A DNA stretch of 64,000 bases from an uncultured Pelagibacteraceae bacterium (GTDB lineage Bacteria; Pseudomonadota; Alphaproteobacteria; Pelagibacterales; Pelagibacteraceae): the NCBI GenBank assembly GCA_902598015.1, contig CACJZT010000004.1:49768-113767 (forward strand), in the 5' to 3' direction. Below, in pieces: positions 43,545 to 52,451 of the stretch. The position numbers and the translations under genes were made by a program. Position 1 is the first letter of the stretch. The number at the start of each line of letters is the position of its first letter. The notes beneath the pieces are model-generated. The model was not told where the DNA came from. It made no database searches and saw nothing but the letters and a program-made list of their open reading frames with translations.

Positions 43545-44288
43545 TTAAATGAAATCAATTATTAACTTAGCGCTACTAACAAGAATTAAAGCGTAAATGA
43601 TATTATAAAATAAATTTTCCTCAATTATTTTAAGTAATTTGTAACCTATAAAAATTCCAATAAGCGCTAGGGGAAAGAGAGTAACTGATTGATATAAAGT
43701 ATCAAAATTCATCATAGATAAATAAACATACAGAGGAAGCTTAATTAGATTAACACAACTAAAAAAAATAATTCTTGTGCCAACATAAATTTCTTTTTTC
43801 ATTCTTAGTGGAAGCAAATAAAGACTTGTTGGAGTTCCTCCCGCGTGAACACAAAAACTTGAAAAACCAGCAATGGATGAACAAATAGCCCCTTTAAAAA
43901 AGTTTTTTTTTGCCGGTATAGTTTTTTCTTTTTTAAATAAAAAATAATGACCAGAAAATAAAAAACCCATTATTCCAACAATTAACTTAAGCAAATCCTC
44001 AGAAAAATAAGTAAATGTAAATGAGCCAATTATTATTCCAATAGCTGCAAATGGAACTATTAATTTAAGTGTTCCAAAATCAAACTCTCTTCTAAATCTA
44101 TAAACTGCAATAATGTCTGAAAAAATTAATATTGGTAAAATAATTGCAAGTGCTTGATTTAATGGCATTACTACTGTCATTAATGGAACTGAAATTAATG
44201 ATATTGATCCACCTAAACCTGATTTAGCAATTCCATATAATACAATAGCTGGAACAACACTAACAAAGAATAATAAATTTATCTCCAT
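43545..44288 (-). CDS. TSUP (TauE/SafE) family membrane protein
   Basis: 247 residues, about eight spans. Starts YGIAKSGLGGSISLISVPLM, the TSUP signature, and has the second-half CVHAGGTPTSLYLLPLRM. TSUP members export sulfite, sulfoacetate or small acids. It is shorter than the copy near suyAB and lies directly upstream of the thiV riboswitch, with no evident functional link. Substrate unknown. Confidence 0.85.
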   Translation of the reverse strand: MEINLLFFVSVVPAIVLYGIAKSGLGGSISLISVPLMTVVMPLNQALAIILPILIFSDIIAVYRFRREFDFGTLKLIVPFAAIGIIIGSFTFTYFSEDLLKLIVGIMGFLFSGHYFLFKKEKTIPAKKNFFKGAICSSIAGFSSFCVHAGGTPTSLYLLPLRMKKEIYVGTRIIFFSCVNLIKLPLYVYLSMMNFDTLYQSVTLFPLALIGIFIGYKLLKIIEENLFYNIIYALILVSSAKLIIDFI

Positions 44289-44294
44289 TATAAA

Positions 44295-44459
44295 TTAGAA
44301 ATATAGTAATAAAGATAAAACCACTAATATTAAAACTAATATAATGACAGCTATGTAATTGAGTTTAATTTTAAATTTGCTTAATAAAAATTCATTAATT
44401 TTTTCCCAGAAAATAATAATTAAAATTAATAGTACTGCTGGAAGAATAAATTTAATCAT
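44295..44459 (-). CDS. Small two-span membrane protein A (54 aa)
   Basis: Preferred start is the ATG of MIKFILPAVLLILIIIF, giving 54 residues with two spans (about 4-18 and 36-53). A TTG further upstream would overlap the neighbouring small gene in another frame. It looks like a relative of the adjacent 55-residue protein: both start with a PAxxLIL helix and end in a second span. Function unknown. Confidence 0.5.
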   Translation of the reverse strand: MIKFILPAVLLILIIIFWEKINEFLLSKFKIKLNYIAVIILVLILVVLSLLLYF

Positions 44460-44467
44460 AAATCTAT

Positions 44468-44635
44468 TTACATCAAAAAATACATCAATCCAAATATAAC
44501 AAGTATAATTATTATCCAAATTGAAAAATTAGATATCAATTGTTTAATATTTGAGTTTGATCTGAGAAAATTAGGTAGAACTAATATTAAGACTAATATT
44601 AAAAATATTGCAGGAATTATCTGGTCAACAGTCAA
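44468..44635 (-). CDS. Small two-span membrane protein B (55 aa), TTG start
   Basis: ORF starting TTG one base after the ABC-2 permease stop, 55 residues with spans at about 5-20 and 38-55 and a polar loop (RSNSNIKQLISN). The position directly behind the permease suggests translational coupling. Similar layout to protein A downstream. No ATG start exists, so confidence is limited. Confidence 0.42.
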   Translation of the reverse strand: MTVDQIIPAIFLILVLILVLPNFLRSNSNIKQLISNFSIWIIIILVIFGLMYFLM

Positions 44636-44636
44636 A

Positions 44637-45404
44637 TTAATTTTTTATATTATAACCTTTTTTAAGTATAATTGAGACAAGAGTTACACATGCAATTAAA
44701 AATATAAACATTGTTGAAATACTTATCCAAATATCAAAATCAGAAACTCCATAAAATGCAAACCTCAGCCCATTAATTAAATATACAACAGGATTAAAAT
44801 AAGTGACTGTTTGCCAGAAACTTGGGAGCATATCTAGCGAATACAAACTTCCACCTAAGAATACCATTGGTGTTATGACAATTGTTGGTATTATAGACAT
44901 TTGCTCGAAATTTTTACTAAGAAGTCCAATTAAAAACCCAAACAAAGCAAAAGTAAAAGCAACTAGAATTAATAAGAAAATCATTAGTAAAGGAAACTTT
45001 ACATTTACTTCTGCAAAGAAAAGTGAAGTGCAGAAAATTACTGCAGCAACAATTAAGGTTTTAGTTGCACCTGCACCAACATAAGCAATTACAATTTCTA
45101 CAGTAGAAATTGGAGCTGCTAAAATTTCATAAATTGTTCCATTAAATTTAGGAAAAAAAATTCCAAAAGAAGTGTTACTGATAGATTGCGTTAATAATGT
45201 TAACATCAATAATCCTGGAACTATATAAGAGCCATAACTAATGCCATCAATTTTTTGTACATAATCCCCGATTACCGAGCCGAATACTATAAAGTATAAT
45301 GAAGTAGATAAAACTGGAGAGAGAAGAGATTGTATTAATGTTCTTCTAAATCGATCCATTTCATGAAAATAAATTGCTCTTAATGCGTAAAAATTAATCC
45401 TCAT
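44637..45404 (-). CDS. ABC-2 type transporter permease
   Basis: 255 residues with six spans of the ABC-2 family. FHEMDRFRRTLIQSLLSPVLSTSLYFIVFG at the start and FLGGSLYSLDMLPSFWQTVTYFNPVVYLINGLRF near the end are as in YadH/NodJ-like exporters. It pairs with the ATPase encoded upstream (11-bp overlap). Exported substrate unknown. Confidence 0.9.
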   Translation of the reverse strand: MRINFYALRAIYFHEMDRFRRTLIQSLLSPVLSTSLYFIVFGSVIGDYVQKIDGISYGSYIVPGLLMLTLLTQSISNTSFGIFFPKFNGTIYEILAAPISTVEIVIAYVGAGATKTLIVAAVIFCTSLFFAEVNVKFPLLMIFLLILVAFTFALFGFLIGLLSKNFEQMSIIPTIVITPMVFLGGSLYSLDMLPSFWQTVTYFNPVVYLINGLRFAFYGVSDFDIWISISTMFIFLIACVTLVSIILKKGYNIKN

Positions 45405-46329
45405 TATTTTCCTTTACCAATGTCACAAAAATCTTTTCAAGATTATTTTGCTCTGTTTTTAAATCTCTCATCTTCAAACCTGCATTTTTTAAATCTTGAA
45501 GCATCTTTGTAATACCTGTTCTTTCAGCATGTAAGTTATAGTTGTAAATTAATGAATAATTATCATTAGATATTGATAGATTATATTCATTAAGTTCTGC
45601 TGGAATTTTTTCGACTTTATCTTGTAATTCAATGGTTAATTTTTTATGACCCATCTTTTTTAATAAATCTATTTTATTATCAACAACAATGATTTCTCCT
45701 TGATTAATTACAGCAACTCGGTCTGCGATTGCCTCTGCTTCTTCAATATAGTGTGTTGTTAATATTATAGTTACTCCTGTTTTCCTTAATCCCTCTACAA
45801 CTTTCCACATATCTTTTCTCAATTCTACATCAACGCCTGCTGTTGGTTCATCAAGAAATAATATCGAAGGTTCATGAGATAATGCTTTTGCTATCATTAC
45901 ACGTCTTTTCATTCCTCCTGAAAGCTGATTTAACCTTAAATCTTTTTTATCCCATAAACTAAAATCTTTTAGAACTTTTTCTATATGTTGGGGGTTTGGC
46001 TTTTTTCCATATAAGCCTCTTGAATATGAAACATTGTTAAACACTGTTTCAAATTGTTCTAGTGAAATTTCTTGGGGGACCAGTCCTATTCTTGATCTTG
46101 TTTCTCTATAATCTTTTATAATATCAAAACCATCTACTGTAATTACTCCAGAAGTTGGTTTAACTATACCACATACAATACTTATCAGTGTAGTTTTGCC
46201 AGCTCCATTTGGTCCAAGCATAGCAATAATTTCACCTTGCTTTATATTTAAATTAACAGTTTTTAAAGCGTTAAATCCATTGTCGTATACCTTTGAAAGG
46301 CTATCAATTGTTATTAAATCTTTAGTCAT
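45394..46329 (-). CDS. ABC transporter ATP-binding protein (exporter type)
   Basis: 311 residues. Walker A GPNGAGKTT, signature LSGGMKRRV, Walker B LFLDEPTAGVD and switch His in LTTHYIEEAEAI. A C-terminal extension of about 80 residues follows the ATPase core, as in YadG/NodI-type subunits. It powers the permease at 44637-45404. Confidence 0.93.
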   Translation of the reverse strand: MTKDLITIDSLSKVYDNGFNALKTVNLNIKQGEIIAMLGPNGAGKTTLISIVCGIVKPTSGVITVDGFDIIKDYRETRSRIGLVPQEISLEQFETVFNNVSYSRGLYGKKPNPQHIEKVLKDFSLWDKKDLRLNQLSGGMKRRVMIAKALSHEPSILFLDEPTAGVDVELRKDMWKVVEGLRKTGVTIILTTHYIEEAEAIADRVAVINQGEIIVVDNKIDLLKKMGHKKLTIELQDKVEKIPAELNEYNLSISNDNYSLIYNYNLHAERTGITKMLQDLKNAGLKMRDLKTEQNNLEKIFVTLVKENNED

Positions 46330-46362
46330 TATCTGAGGTCTTAAATTGATATAGAGATGTTT

Positions 46363-46806
46363 TTAGTGACAAGCAATATTATATTTTTTTAATCTCCAAT
46401 AATTGTATGGCCATGGAGTTAAAAATCCAACTAGAAGCATTATTGGTACTACCCACCAATTTAAAATAGCTCCACCTGTTAAAATTACATCTGTAAGGTT
46501 CATGGCTATTTCCATACTGACCATTGATATAAAGCTCATACCGAGCGCAGTCTTTAATGCTTTGGAAAAATCAAGTTTTTGTCTTAGTAAAATTATAGTT
46601 TCTAAAATAATACTTGTAATCAAACCATTTATAATTGCTAATGTCATGATGGCTAAAACAGGCCAGGGAATTCCTGTTATCTGAAAATACAATATAGTTC
46701 CAAAGTCACCAATTGCACAGCCTAGTAAACACCAAGCGGTATTTTTTGCGCTTCTTTTCCAAGTATGTTTGCATGACCAATTAAAATTAATTGCTTCTGA
46801 ACTCAT
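46363..46806 (-). CDS. DUF4396 family membrane protein
   Basis: 147 residues, four spans. The conserved motifs CLLGCAIGDFGTI and TPWPYNYWRLKKYNIACH are those of DUF4396. Family function is unknown. It overlaps the cytochrome c gene by four bases and so belongs to the cytochrome cluster 46363-47695. Cys and His residues could bind metal. Confidence 0.82.
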   Translation of the reverse strand: MSSEAINFNWSCKHTWKRSAKNTAWCLLGCAIGDFGTILYFQITGIPWPVLAIMTLAIINGLITSIILETIILLRQKLDFSKALKTALGMSFISMVSMEIAMNLTDVILTGGAILNWWVVPIMLLVGFLTPWPYNYWRLKKYNIACH

Positions 46807-47231
46807 TGTTTGCTCATTTCTAAATGATATTCATAAATATCATCTTTCCAATAAGATTTAATGTACGAAAGAATGTTATCAATACCTTCATCACTTATTT
46901 TATCACCAAAACCCATCATCTTGCCTTCATAATTTTTTATCAATTTAGCAAATCCATACTTTATCATTCTATGTAGTAACTCATCTGTATGATGCCAAGT
47001 ATGACCAGTTCCATTTAAAGGCGGTGCTTTTCTATGCCCATCTTCATCTAAACCTTGCCAATTTGTAGCTCCAGCTAAATTTGCTTGGTGACAAGAAACA
47101 CAATATTGATTGTATAATATCTTGCCACTTTTAATTGCTTCTAATGAATCTCTAGTTATGGGGTAGTGCGAATGAGAGAAAGCAGTATCTGCATAAAATA
47201 AAACAATAAAAATAAAAAAATACTTTTTCAT
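46803..47231 (-). CDS. Periplasmic class I cytochrome c
   Basis: 142 residues with signal peptide (about 1-19). Haem motif Cys44-Val-Ser-Cys47-His48 in YCVSCHQANLAG; the distal Met is probably in KMMGFGDKI. His-rich THSH and HTWHHTDEL are notable. It overlaps the DUF4396 gene and shares a base with the cytochrome c'-like gene. Likely an electron carrier for an unidentified periplasmic reaction. Confidence 0.88.
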   Translation of the reverse strand: MKKYFFIFIVLFYADTAFSHSHYPITRDSLEAIKSGKILYNQYCVSCHQANLAGATNWQGLDEDGHRKAPPLNGTGHTWHHTDELLHRMIKYGFAKLIKNYEGKMMGFGDKISDEGIDNILSYIKSYWKDDIYEYHLEMSKQ

Positions 47232-47695
47232 TAGTGTGGAGCCCTATATCTGCTATGACAAGCTTTACAGCTCGACCACATATATTGTTTCAAAGCTGCT
47301 CTAAAATCATCTTGGTCTTCGATAATTGAAGCTAGCTTTATCATTTGATCAGATGATTTTTTCATTAGAGCATTAAATTCATCTTTTTCTTCCCAAATAA
47401 TTGGTAAAGCCTCTGTTCCGTGTCCCTCTTTTGTATTTTCTGGAAATAAATTTAGTAATTCTAAATAATTATCACTCATTCTAATCATCAGTTTTTTTGA
47501 GTCCTCAATTTCAACTTCGTTAAGTAAAATACTAATTCTTTTTGCTAGTTTATAATTTTGACTGAATAAAGACTTTCTTTTCTTTATAATGTCTTTTGCG
47601 CTTTCTTCTGATAAAACATTAGAATTAAATGAAAAAGAAAGTGCTACAATAAACATTATTTTGAAAATATTATTTATTTTTATAAAATAGCTCAT
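47231..47695 (-). CDS. Cytochrome c'-like protein
   Basis: 154 residues with an N-terminal signal anchor (about 11-30). The haem site is at the C-terminus, Cys143-Lys-Ala-Cys146-His147 in SSCKACHSRYRAPH, with helical bundle residues before it, as in cytochrome c' and c-556. Family members bind NO or act in electron transfer. Its start codon overlaps that of the divergent cytochrome b561 gene. Confidence 0.85.
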   Translation of the reverse strand: MSYFIKINNIFKIMFIVALSFSFNSNVLSEESAKDIIKKRKSLFSQNYKLAKRISILLNEVEIEDSKKLMIRMSDNYLELLNLFPENTKEGHGTEALPIIWEEKDEFNALMKKSSDQMIKLASIIEDQDDFRAALKQYMWSSCKACHSRYRAPH

Positions 47696-48221
47696 GTCTG
47701 ACAGTATAACATTACAATATAGTTGGTTAGCTAAATTTTTTCATTGGTTCACTTTGCTCCTTCTAATTGCTCAGATACCAATGGGGTTTATTTTGGTCAG
47801 ATTAGATTTTTCGGATTTAAGAATAACTATTGAAAATATACATGTAATTGTAGGAATATCCATATTTTACATAACCTTATTTAGGTTAATTTATAAATTT
47901 TTTAGCAAGTCCCCAAAACTAATGCCTGAGGCATTCTTTGGACAAAACTTGATTGCGAAATTGAATCATTTCGCTCTTTATGTCGCACTTTTAACAATAA
48001 CAACATCAGGAATTTTAAAAAAGCTATTTAATGGTGAAAAACTAAATTTTTTTATTTTTAAATTAAGGATTGAAGATAACTTTGATTTAGCAGATCAATT
48101 TTACAATGTTCATGTTATTTCAAATTATACATTAATAGTTTTAATCTCATTGCATATTTTAGCAGTTTTGTTTCATCAAATATTTTTGAAAGAAAACATC
48201 TTGAAAAGAATGACCAGATAA
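47694..48221 (+). CDS. Cytochrome b561 (diheme membrane)
   Basis: 175 residues, four spans with haem-binding His in KFFHWFTLL, IHVIVGISI, NHFALYV and SLHILAVLFH. It transfers electrons between quinol and periplasmic acceptors. Its ATG and the start of the cytochrome c'-like gene share a CATG, so the two directions have no spacer. Followed by a thioredoxin-like gene 13 bp away. Confidence 0.9.
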   Translation: MSDSITLQYSWLAKFFHWFTLLLLIAQIPMGFILVRLDFSDLRITIENIHVIVGISIFYITLFRLIYKFFSKSPKLMPEAFFGQNLIAKLNHFALYVALLTITTSGILKKLFNGEKLNFFIFKLRIEDNFDLADQFYNVHVISNYTLIVLISLHILAVLFHQIFLKENILKRMTR

Positions 48222-48234
48222 TTAAATAAAGCTC

Positions 48235-48609
48235 ATGAAAAAATATTTTGTCTTTCTAATTTTATTCTTAATACCAAATATCTCATTTGGTTTTGAAAAA
48301 ACTACAAATTTTGATCTGAAAAGATTATTAGAAATTCAAAAATCTGGTAAAACAATTGTTATTAATTCTTGGAACGAATATTGTTCAACATGTGCAGCAC
48401 AAACAAAAGTTTTTGATCAAGCAATGAAAGACTTTAAAGATGTTGAGTTTTTATTCTATGAGCAAACAGAACATGAAGATATTGCTAAAGCTTTAGGTGT
48501 TAATTATTGGACCACAATAGTAGTTTTTAAAGGTGAAAGTGAAGTAGCAAGAGAAATTGGTTTAACTGACAAAGACCAAATATATAATTTAATAAACAAA
48601 GGGATATAA
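48235..48609 (+). CDS. Periplasmic thioredoxin-like protein
   Basis: 124 residues with signal peptide (about 1-19). Thioredoxin-fold active site Cys50-Ser-Thr-Cys53 in WNEYCSTCAAQ, and the expected IVFKGESEV strand. It probably assists cytochrome maturation or oxidative folding in the periplasm. Plus-strand partner of cytochrome b561. Confidence 0.85.
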   Translation: MKKYFVFLILFLIPNISFGFEKTTNFDLKRLLEIQKSGKTIVINSWNEYCSTCAAQTKVFDQAMKDFKDVEFLFYEQTEHEDIAKALGVNYWTTIVVFKGESEVAREIGLTDKDQIYNLINKGI

Positions 48610-48618
48610 TTCCTTTTT

Positions 48619-48638
48619 ACCTCCCCTTTCGAGGAGGT
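48619..48638. repeat. GC-rich hairpin in convergent spacer
   Basis: ACCTCC and GGAGGT form a 6-bp stem around CCTTTCGA, in the 155-bp spacer between convergent thioredoxin-like and ald genes. It lacks a T run on either side, so it is not a textbook terminator. The rest of the spacer is AT-rich; a short ORF at 48665-48772 overlaps ald and is not convincing. Confidence 0.45.
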
Positions 48639-48764
48639 GAATTCAACAAAAAAGAGAGAAATAAATGAATGTTAAATTCAGGAATAATTTTTTAAATTAT
48701 GATTGCTATATAGAATTAATTTTTTTTTTGTCAATTTATGAAAAAGCAAGAAAAATTAGGGATT

Positions 48765-49883
48765 TTAGTTAAGCAATGCTTTTTGAGCTGGCAAATAATC
48801 ATGACCAAATACATCAGCTACAGCTTTATGAGTAACACCTCCTTTAAACACATTTAATCCTGCTTGAAAATTTTGATCATCATTTAAAGCTTTTAAGTAC
48901 CCATCTTTTGCTAATTTAGATAAAAAAGGAAGCGTTGCTTTATTCAATGCAATTGTTGATGTTCTTGGAACGCCACCGGGCATATTTGCAACGCAATAAT
49001 GAATTATATCATCTATTATAAAAGTTGGTTCTGCAAAAGTAGTCGGTTTGCTGGTTTCAACACATCCTCCTTGATCAATTGCAACATCTACAATTACTGA
49101 TCCCCTTTTCATTTTTTTTAACATATTCTTTGTAACTAATTTTGGTGCCTCAGCACCTGGTATCAAAACTCCACCTACTAACAAATCACATTCAGAAATT
49201 AATTTTTCTAAATCAGTTTTATCACTTAAGTTGGGAATTATTTTGTCTCCAAATATTTTGGAAAGTTCGTTTAATCTTTTTTCAGATTTATCTACAATAT
49301 TAACCTTGGCTTTCATGCCTGTTGCAATTATCGCAGCATTTTCACCTACTACTCCACCTCCAAGTATAACAACATTTCCAGGCTCTACGCCAGGTGCTCC
49401 TCCTAACAAAAGACCACGACCTTTTTGATTTTTTTCTAAACAATGTGCACCTGCTTGAACTGACATTCTTCCGGCTACTGCACTCATTGGTGCTAGCAAA
49501 GGAAGTCTTCCGTTGTTATCTGTGACTGTTTCATAAGCGATGCATATTGATTTGCTGTCTATTAAGCCTTGTGTCAGTTCCTTGGCTGCAGCAAGATGAA
49601 GATATGTAAAGACAACTTGATTTTCTCTTATCATTTTTACTTCACTAGATTGTGGCTCTTTAACTTTAACAATGATGTCAGAGTCATTAAATATATCTTC
49701 AGCTGTATTAACTATTTTTGCTCCACTTGATACGTAATGCTCGTTTTCAAATCCTGCTTCAAAACCTCCATTATTTTCAATTAAAACTTCGTGGCCATTA
49801 GAAGTTAATGTCTTTACACTTTCGGGAGTGAGTCCAATTCTATTTTCTTGAGGCTTTATTTCTTTTGGAACCCCGATTTTCAT
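48765..49883 (-). CDS. ald: Alanine dehydrogenase
   Basis: 372 residues. MKIGVPKEIKPQENRIGLTPESV opening, VILGGGVVGENAAIIATGMKA for NAD binding, and FTYLHLAAAKELT. It oxidises alanine to pyruvate and ammonium. Located behind the tpa-like aminotransferase, it regenerates the pyruvate amino acceptor for taurine transamination. Nine bp from that gene. Confidence 0.92.
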   Translation of the reverse strand: MKIGVPKEIKPQENRIGLTPESVKTLTSNGHEVLIENNGGFEAGFENEHYVSSGAKIVNTAEDIFNDSDIIVKVKEPQSSEVKMIRENQVVFTYLHLAAAKELTQGLIDSKSICIAYETVTDNNGRLPLLAPMSAVAGRMSVQAGAHCLEKNQKGRGLLLGGAPGVEPGNVVILGGGVVGENAAIIATGMKAKVNIVDKSEKRLNELSKIFGDKIIPNLSDKTDLEKLISECDLLVGGVLIPGAEAPKLVTKNMLKKMKRGSVIVDVAIDQGGCVETSKPTTFAEPTFIIDDIIHYCVANMPGGVPRTSTIALNKATLPFLSKLAKDGYLKALNDDQNFQAGLNVFKGGVTHKAVADVFGHDYLPAQKALLN

Positions 49884-49892
49884 AGAATTAAA

Positions 49893-51254
49893 TTAATTTT
49901 TTTTGCTTTTTGAATAGTTTGTAATACCAGTTCTTAGTTTCTCGATTATTTCATCAATATGTTTTTTTTCACAGATAAACATTGGAGCAATAATTAAACA
50001 ATCTCCAGTCGCTTTAAAGTTAACTCCTGCATCATAACAGTGTTTGAAACATGTAAATCCTGCTGCGCCAGGTTTTTTATGCATTTTAATATCAATACCA
50101 CCCATCATTCCATAACCTCTTATGTTATCAACAACATCAATATCTTTTAAAGACATTAAACCTTCTTGGAAATATGGAGATAAATTTTTTGCTCTATTAA
50201 AGATATCATCTTTTTCAAAAATATCTTGAACCGCTAAGCCTGCAGCTACTGAGACAGGAATTCCAGAGTAAGTGTAACCATGAAATAATTCTATTGTTCC
50301 TTTTGGAGATCCATCCATAACTGTGTCATAAATTTCTTCTTTACACGCCACTGCACCTAAAGGACTTATTCCATTTGTTGTAGCTTTAGCCATTGTTATA
50401 ATATCAGGTGTAACTCCGTATTCTTGCGATGCAAAAGGCGAACCTGTTCTTCCCCAACCTGTAATAACTTCGTCAAAAACTAATAAAATACCATGCTTAT
50501 CGCAAATTTCTCTTAGTCTTTGTAAATATCCTTTTGGTGGAACTAAAGTTCCTGTTGATCCAGCAATTGGTTCAACAATGCAAGCTGCAATATTTTCTGA
50601 ACCAAAATTTGTACAAATTCTCTCAAGATCTTCTGCCATCTCTGCGCCAGTTTCAGGTTGACCTGAAACAAATTTATGTTCTGGTAAATGTGTATGTCTC
50701 ATGTGAAGAACACCTGGCATCAAAACATTGGCAAATGTTTTCACGTTGTTAATCATTCCGCCAACAGAAGTAGCTCCGATATTCATTCCATGATAGCCTC
50801 TTTCTCTTCCAACAAACCTAAATCTATGTCCTTCACCTCTTGCTTTATGATATGCAACTGCAATTTTTATTGCAGTCTCAACAGCAGTAGATCCACAAAT
50901 TGTATAAAAAATTCTATTTAAATTCCCTGGTGTATGTTTTGAAATTTTTGTTGCAAGTTCAAATGAACCTCCAAAACCTTGTTGAAATGGTTGAGCATAG
51001 TCTAATTTTTTTAATTGATTTGTAATTGCATTAATAATTTCTTCTCTTCCATGACCTAAAGGATTACAAAATAATCCCGAGCTTGCATCTATCTGGGTTT
51101 GACCTTGATGATTTTTTAAATAAACACCTTTTGCTTCTACAATTAATCTTGGAGACTCTTTAAAATCTCTATTGGATGTAAATGGCATCCAATGTTCATT
51201 TAAAGAATTTGGTATTTGAGGTTTTTCTGAACTCATAATTATGTTTCGATTCAT
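49893..51254 (-). CDS. tpa: Class III aminotransferase, probable taurine:pyruvate aminotransferase
   Basis: 453 residues as read from the first Met; Met7 (MSSEKPQ) is equally possible. PLP Lys290 in TMAKATTNG, DEVITGWGRTG, ERGYHGMNIGATSVGG. The family includes Tpa and beta-alanine:pyruvate aminotransferases, which cannot be told apart by eye. Divergence from the tauABC genes, adjacency to ald and the presence of xsc support Tpa: taurine plus pyruvate giving sulfoacetaldehyde plus alanine. Confidence 0.78.
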   Translation of the reverse strand: MNRNIIMSSEKPQIPNSLNEHWMPFTSNRDFKESPRLIVEAKGVYLKNHQGQTQIDASSGLFCNPLGHGREEIINAITNQLKKLDYAQPFQQGFGGSFELATKISKHTPGNLNRIFYTICGSTAVETAIKIAVAYHKARGEGHRFRFVGRERGYHGMNIGATSVGGMINNVKTFANVLMPGVLHMRHTHLPEHKFVSGQPETGAEMAEDLERICTNFGSENIAACIVEPIAGSTGTLVPPKGYLQRLREICDKHGILLVFDEVITGWGRTGSPFASQEYGVTPDIITMAKATTNGISPLGAVACKEEIYDTVMDGSPKGTIELFHGYTYSGIPVSVAAGLAVQDIFEKDDIFNRAKNLSPYFQEGLMSLKDIDVVDNIRGYGMMGGIDIKMHKKPGAAGFTCFKHCYDAGVNFKATGDCLIIAPMFICEKKHIDEIIEKLRTGITNYSKSKKN

Positions 51255-51313
51255 AGACTAATTATATAAATTAACCAGTAAATTTTAGTCATACTTGCTA
51301 TGTTAAATGACCG

Positions 51314-51326
51314 CAACTATAGGTTG
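51314..51326. promoter_or_regulatory. Candidate operator in the tpa/tauA divergent region
   Basis: CAAC-TATAG-GTTG is a small palindrome in the 173-bp region between divergent tpa and tauA. Such a site could bind a dimeric regulator controlling both. The region otherwise holds AT-rich promoters and the AGGAGA ribosome site of tauA. Weak evidence. Confidence 0.25.
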
Positions 51327-51427
51327 TAACTTATGACTTTTGAAGCCTGTGTAATTTATTCATCATTTACTTAAAAGAAAATTTAAACTTAAATATCGAT
51401 AATTAAATTTAATTAACAGGAGATGAA

Positions 51428-52369
51428 ATGAAAAAAATAATTAGTTTCATTTTAGGAAGTTTATTTGCTCTAAACTTAACAATCACAGCAGCAAACTCTG
51501 CTGCGAACGAAGTTAGAGTTGCATACTTTCTAGAGTGGCCAAGTCCAAATTTAGAGGACATGCAAAAAAAGAATTTTGCTAAAGCTTTAGGAGTTCCAGT
51601 AAAATGGACAAACTTCACAAATGGTGGAGCAATGACAGATGCAATGTTAGCAGGAGATATTGATATTTCTTACTCACAAGGTTTAGTACCATTTATTAAT
51701 GCTGTAAAATCAAATGCACCTATCAAATTAGTCGATATTGCAATGGAGTACGGAATGGGTGGAACAACTTGTGTAACGTCTAATGCATCAGGAATAACAA
51801 AAGCAAATGCAACTGAATTAGAAGGTAAAAAAGTTGCTGTTCCGTTAGGTACTATGGCTGAGTACGTTTTCGACGAAAGTATGAAAGTTGTCGGAGCTGA
51901 CAGAAGCAAAATGGATATTATTCAAATGGACCCTGAAGAAGGTGCGGCTGCATTAGTAAGTGGAGATGTAGTAATGGCATGTCTATTTGGTGGTAATTCT
52001 ATCAAAGCTGCAGTTGCTGTAGGATCAAGACTTTTAACTGTTCAAGAAGCAAGAGATGCAGGTATTTTAGGAATAGATATTACTTCTGTAACAGACAAGT
52101 TTATGAAGGAAAATCCTGGAATGTTGAGAACTTTTATTGAAGTAACTCATGAAGCAAATGAAAGATATAGAAATGGAAAAAGTGATATGAATTCTATGTC
52201 AAAAGCTTCAGAGATGAAAGTTGCTGATATGAAAGAAACTTTAAATGGTTTCAAATTTTTAACTCCAGAAGAAACTAAAAAATCTATGGAAAGCGGAAAC
52301 TTAGATGCATTCTTAAAAGGAATGGGAACTCCAGGTGGAGCAGTAGACACTAGTTTCTTACCTTTATAA
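51428..52369 (+). CDS. tauA: Taurine ABC transporter substrate-binding protein
   Basis: 313 residues with signal peptide (about 1-25, ANSAA). NitT/TauT family: VRVAYFLEWPSPN, WTNFTNGGAMTDAMLAGDIDISYSQG and VAMEYGMGGT-like segments. It is followed by a terminator-like hairpin, then the ATPase and permease. Taurine is the best-supported ligand because of tpa, ald and xsc, though another sulfonate is possible. Confidence 0.85.
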   Translation: MKKIISFILGSLFALNLTITAANSAANEVRVAYFLEWPSPNLEDMQKKNFAKALGVPVKWTNFTNGGAMTDAMLAGDIDISYSQGLVPFINAVKSNAPIKLVDIAMEYGMGGTTCVTSNASGITKANATELEGKKVAVPLGTMAEYVFDESMKVVGADRSKMDIIQMDPEEGAAALVSGDVVMACLFGGNSIKAAVAVGSRLLTVQEARDAGILGIDITSVTDKFMKENPGMLRTFIEVTHEANERYRNGKSDMNSMSKASEMKVADMKETLNGFKFLTPEETKKSMESGNLDAFLKGMGTPGGAVDTSFLPL

Positions 52370-52388
52370 TTTAAAGATTAGAATAATT

Positions 52389-52423
52389 AAATAGGCGCCA
52401 ATTTTATTGGTGCCTATTTTTTT
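52389..52423 (+). terminator. Attenuator-type terminator between tauA and tauB
   Basis: AATAGGCGCCAA pairs with TTGGTGCCTATT (one G-U) and is followed by seven T. It is a good intrinsic terminator inside the operon, so most transcripts would end after tauA and fewer read through to tauB/tauC. Confidence 0.85.
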
Positions 52424-52451
52424 AAGTAAATATTTTATATAAAGTCAACTA

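Noticed and set aside
48665..48772. 35-codon plus-strand ORF in the thioredoxin/ald spacer
   Set aside because: It contains a long T tract, overlaps ald and its only good ribosome-like site is 25 bases away.
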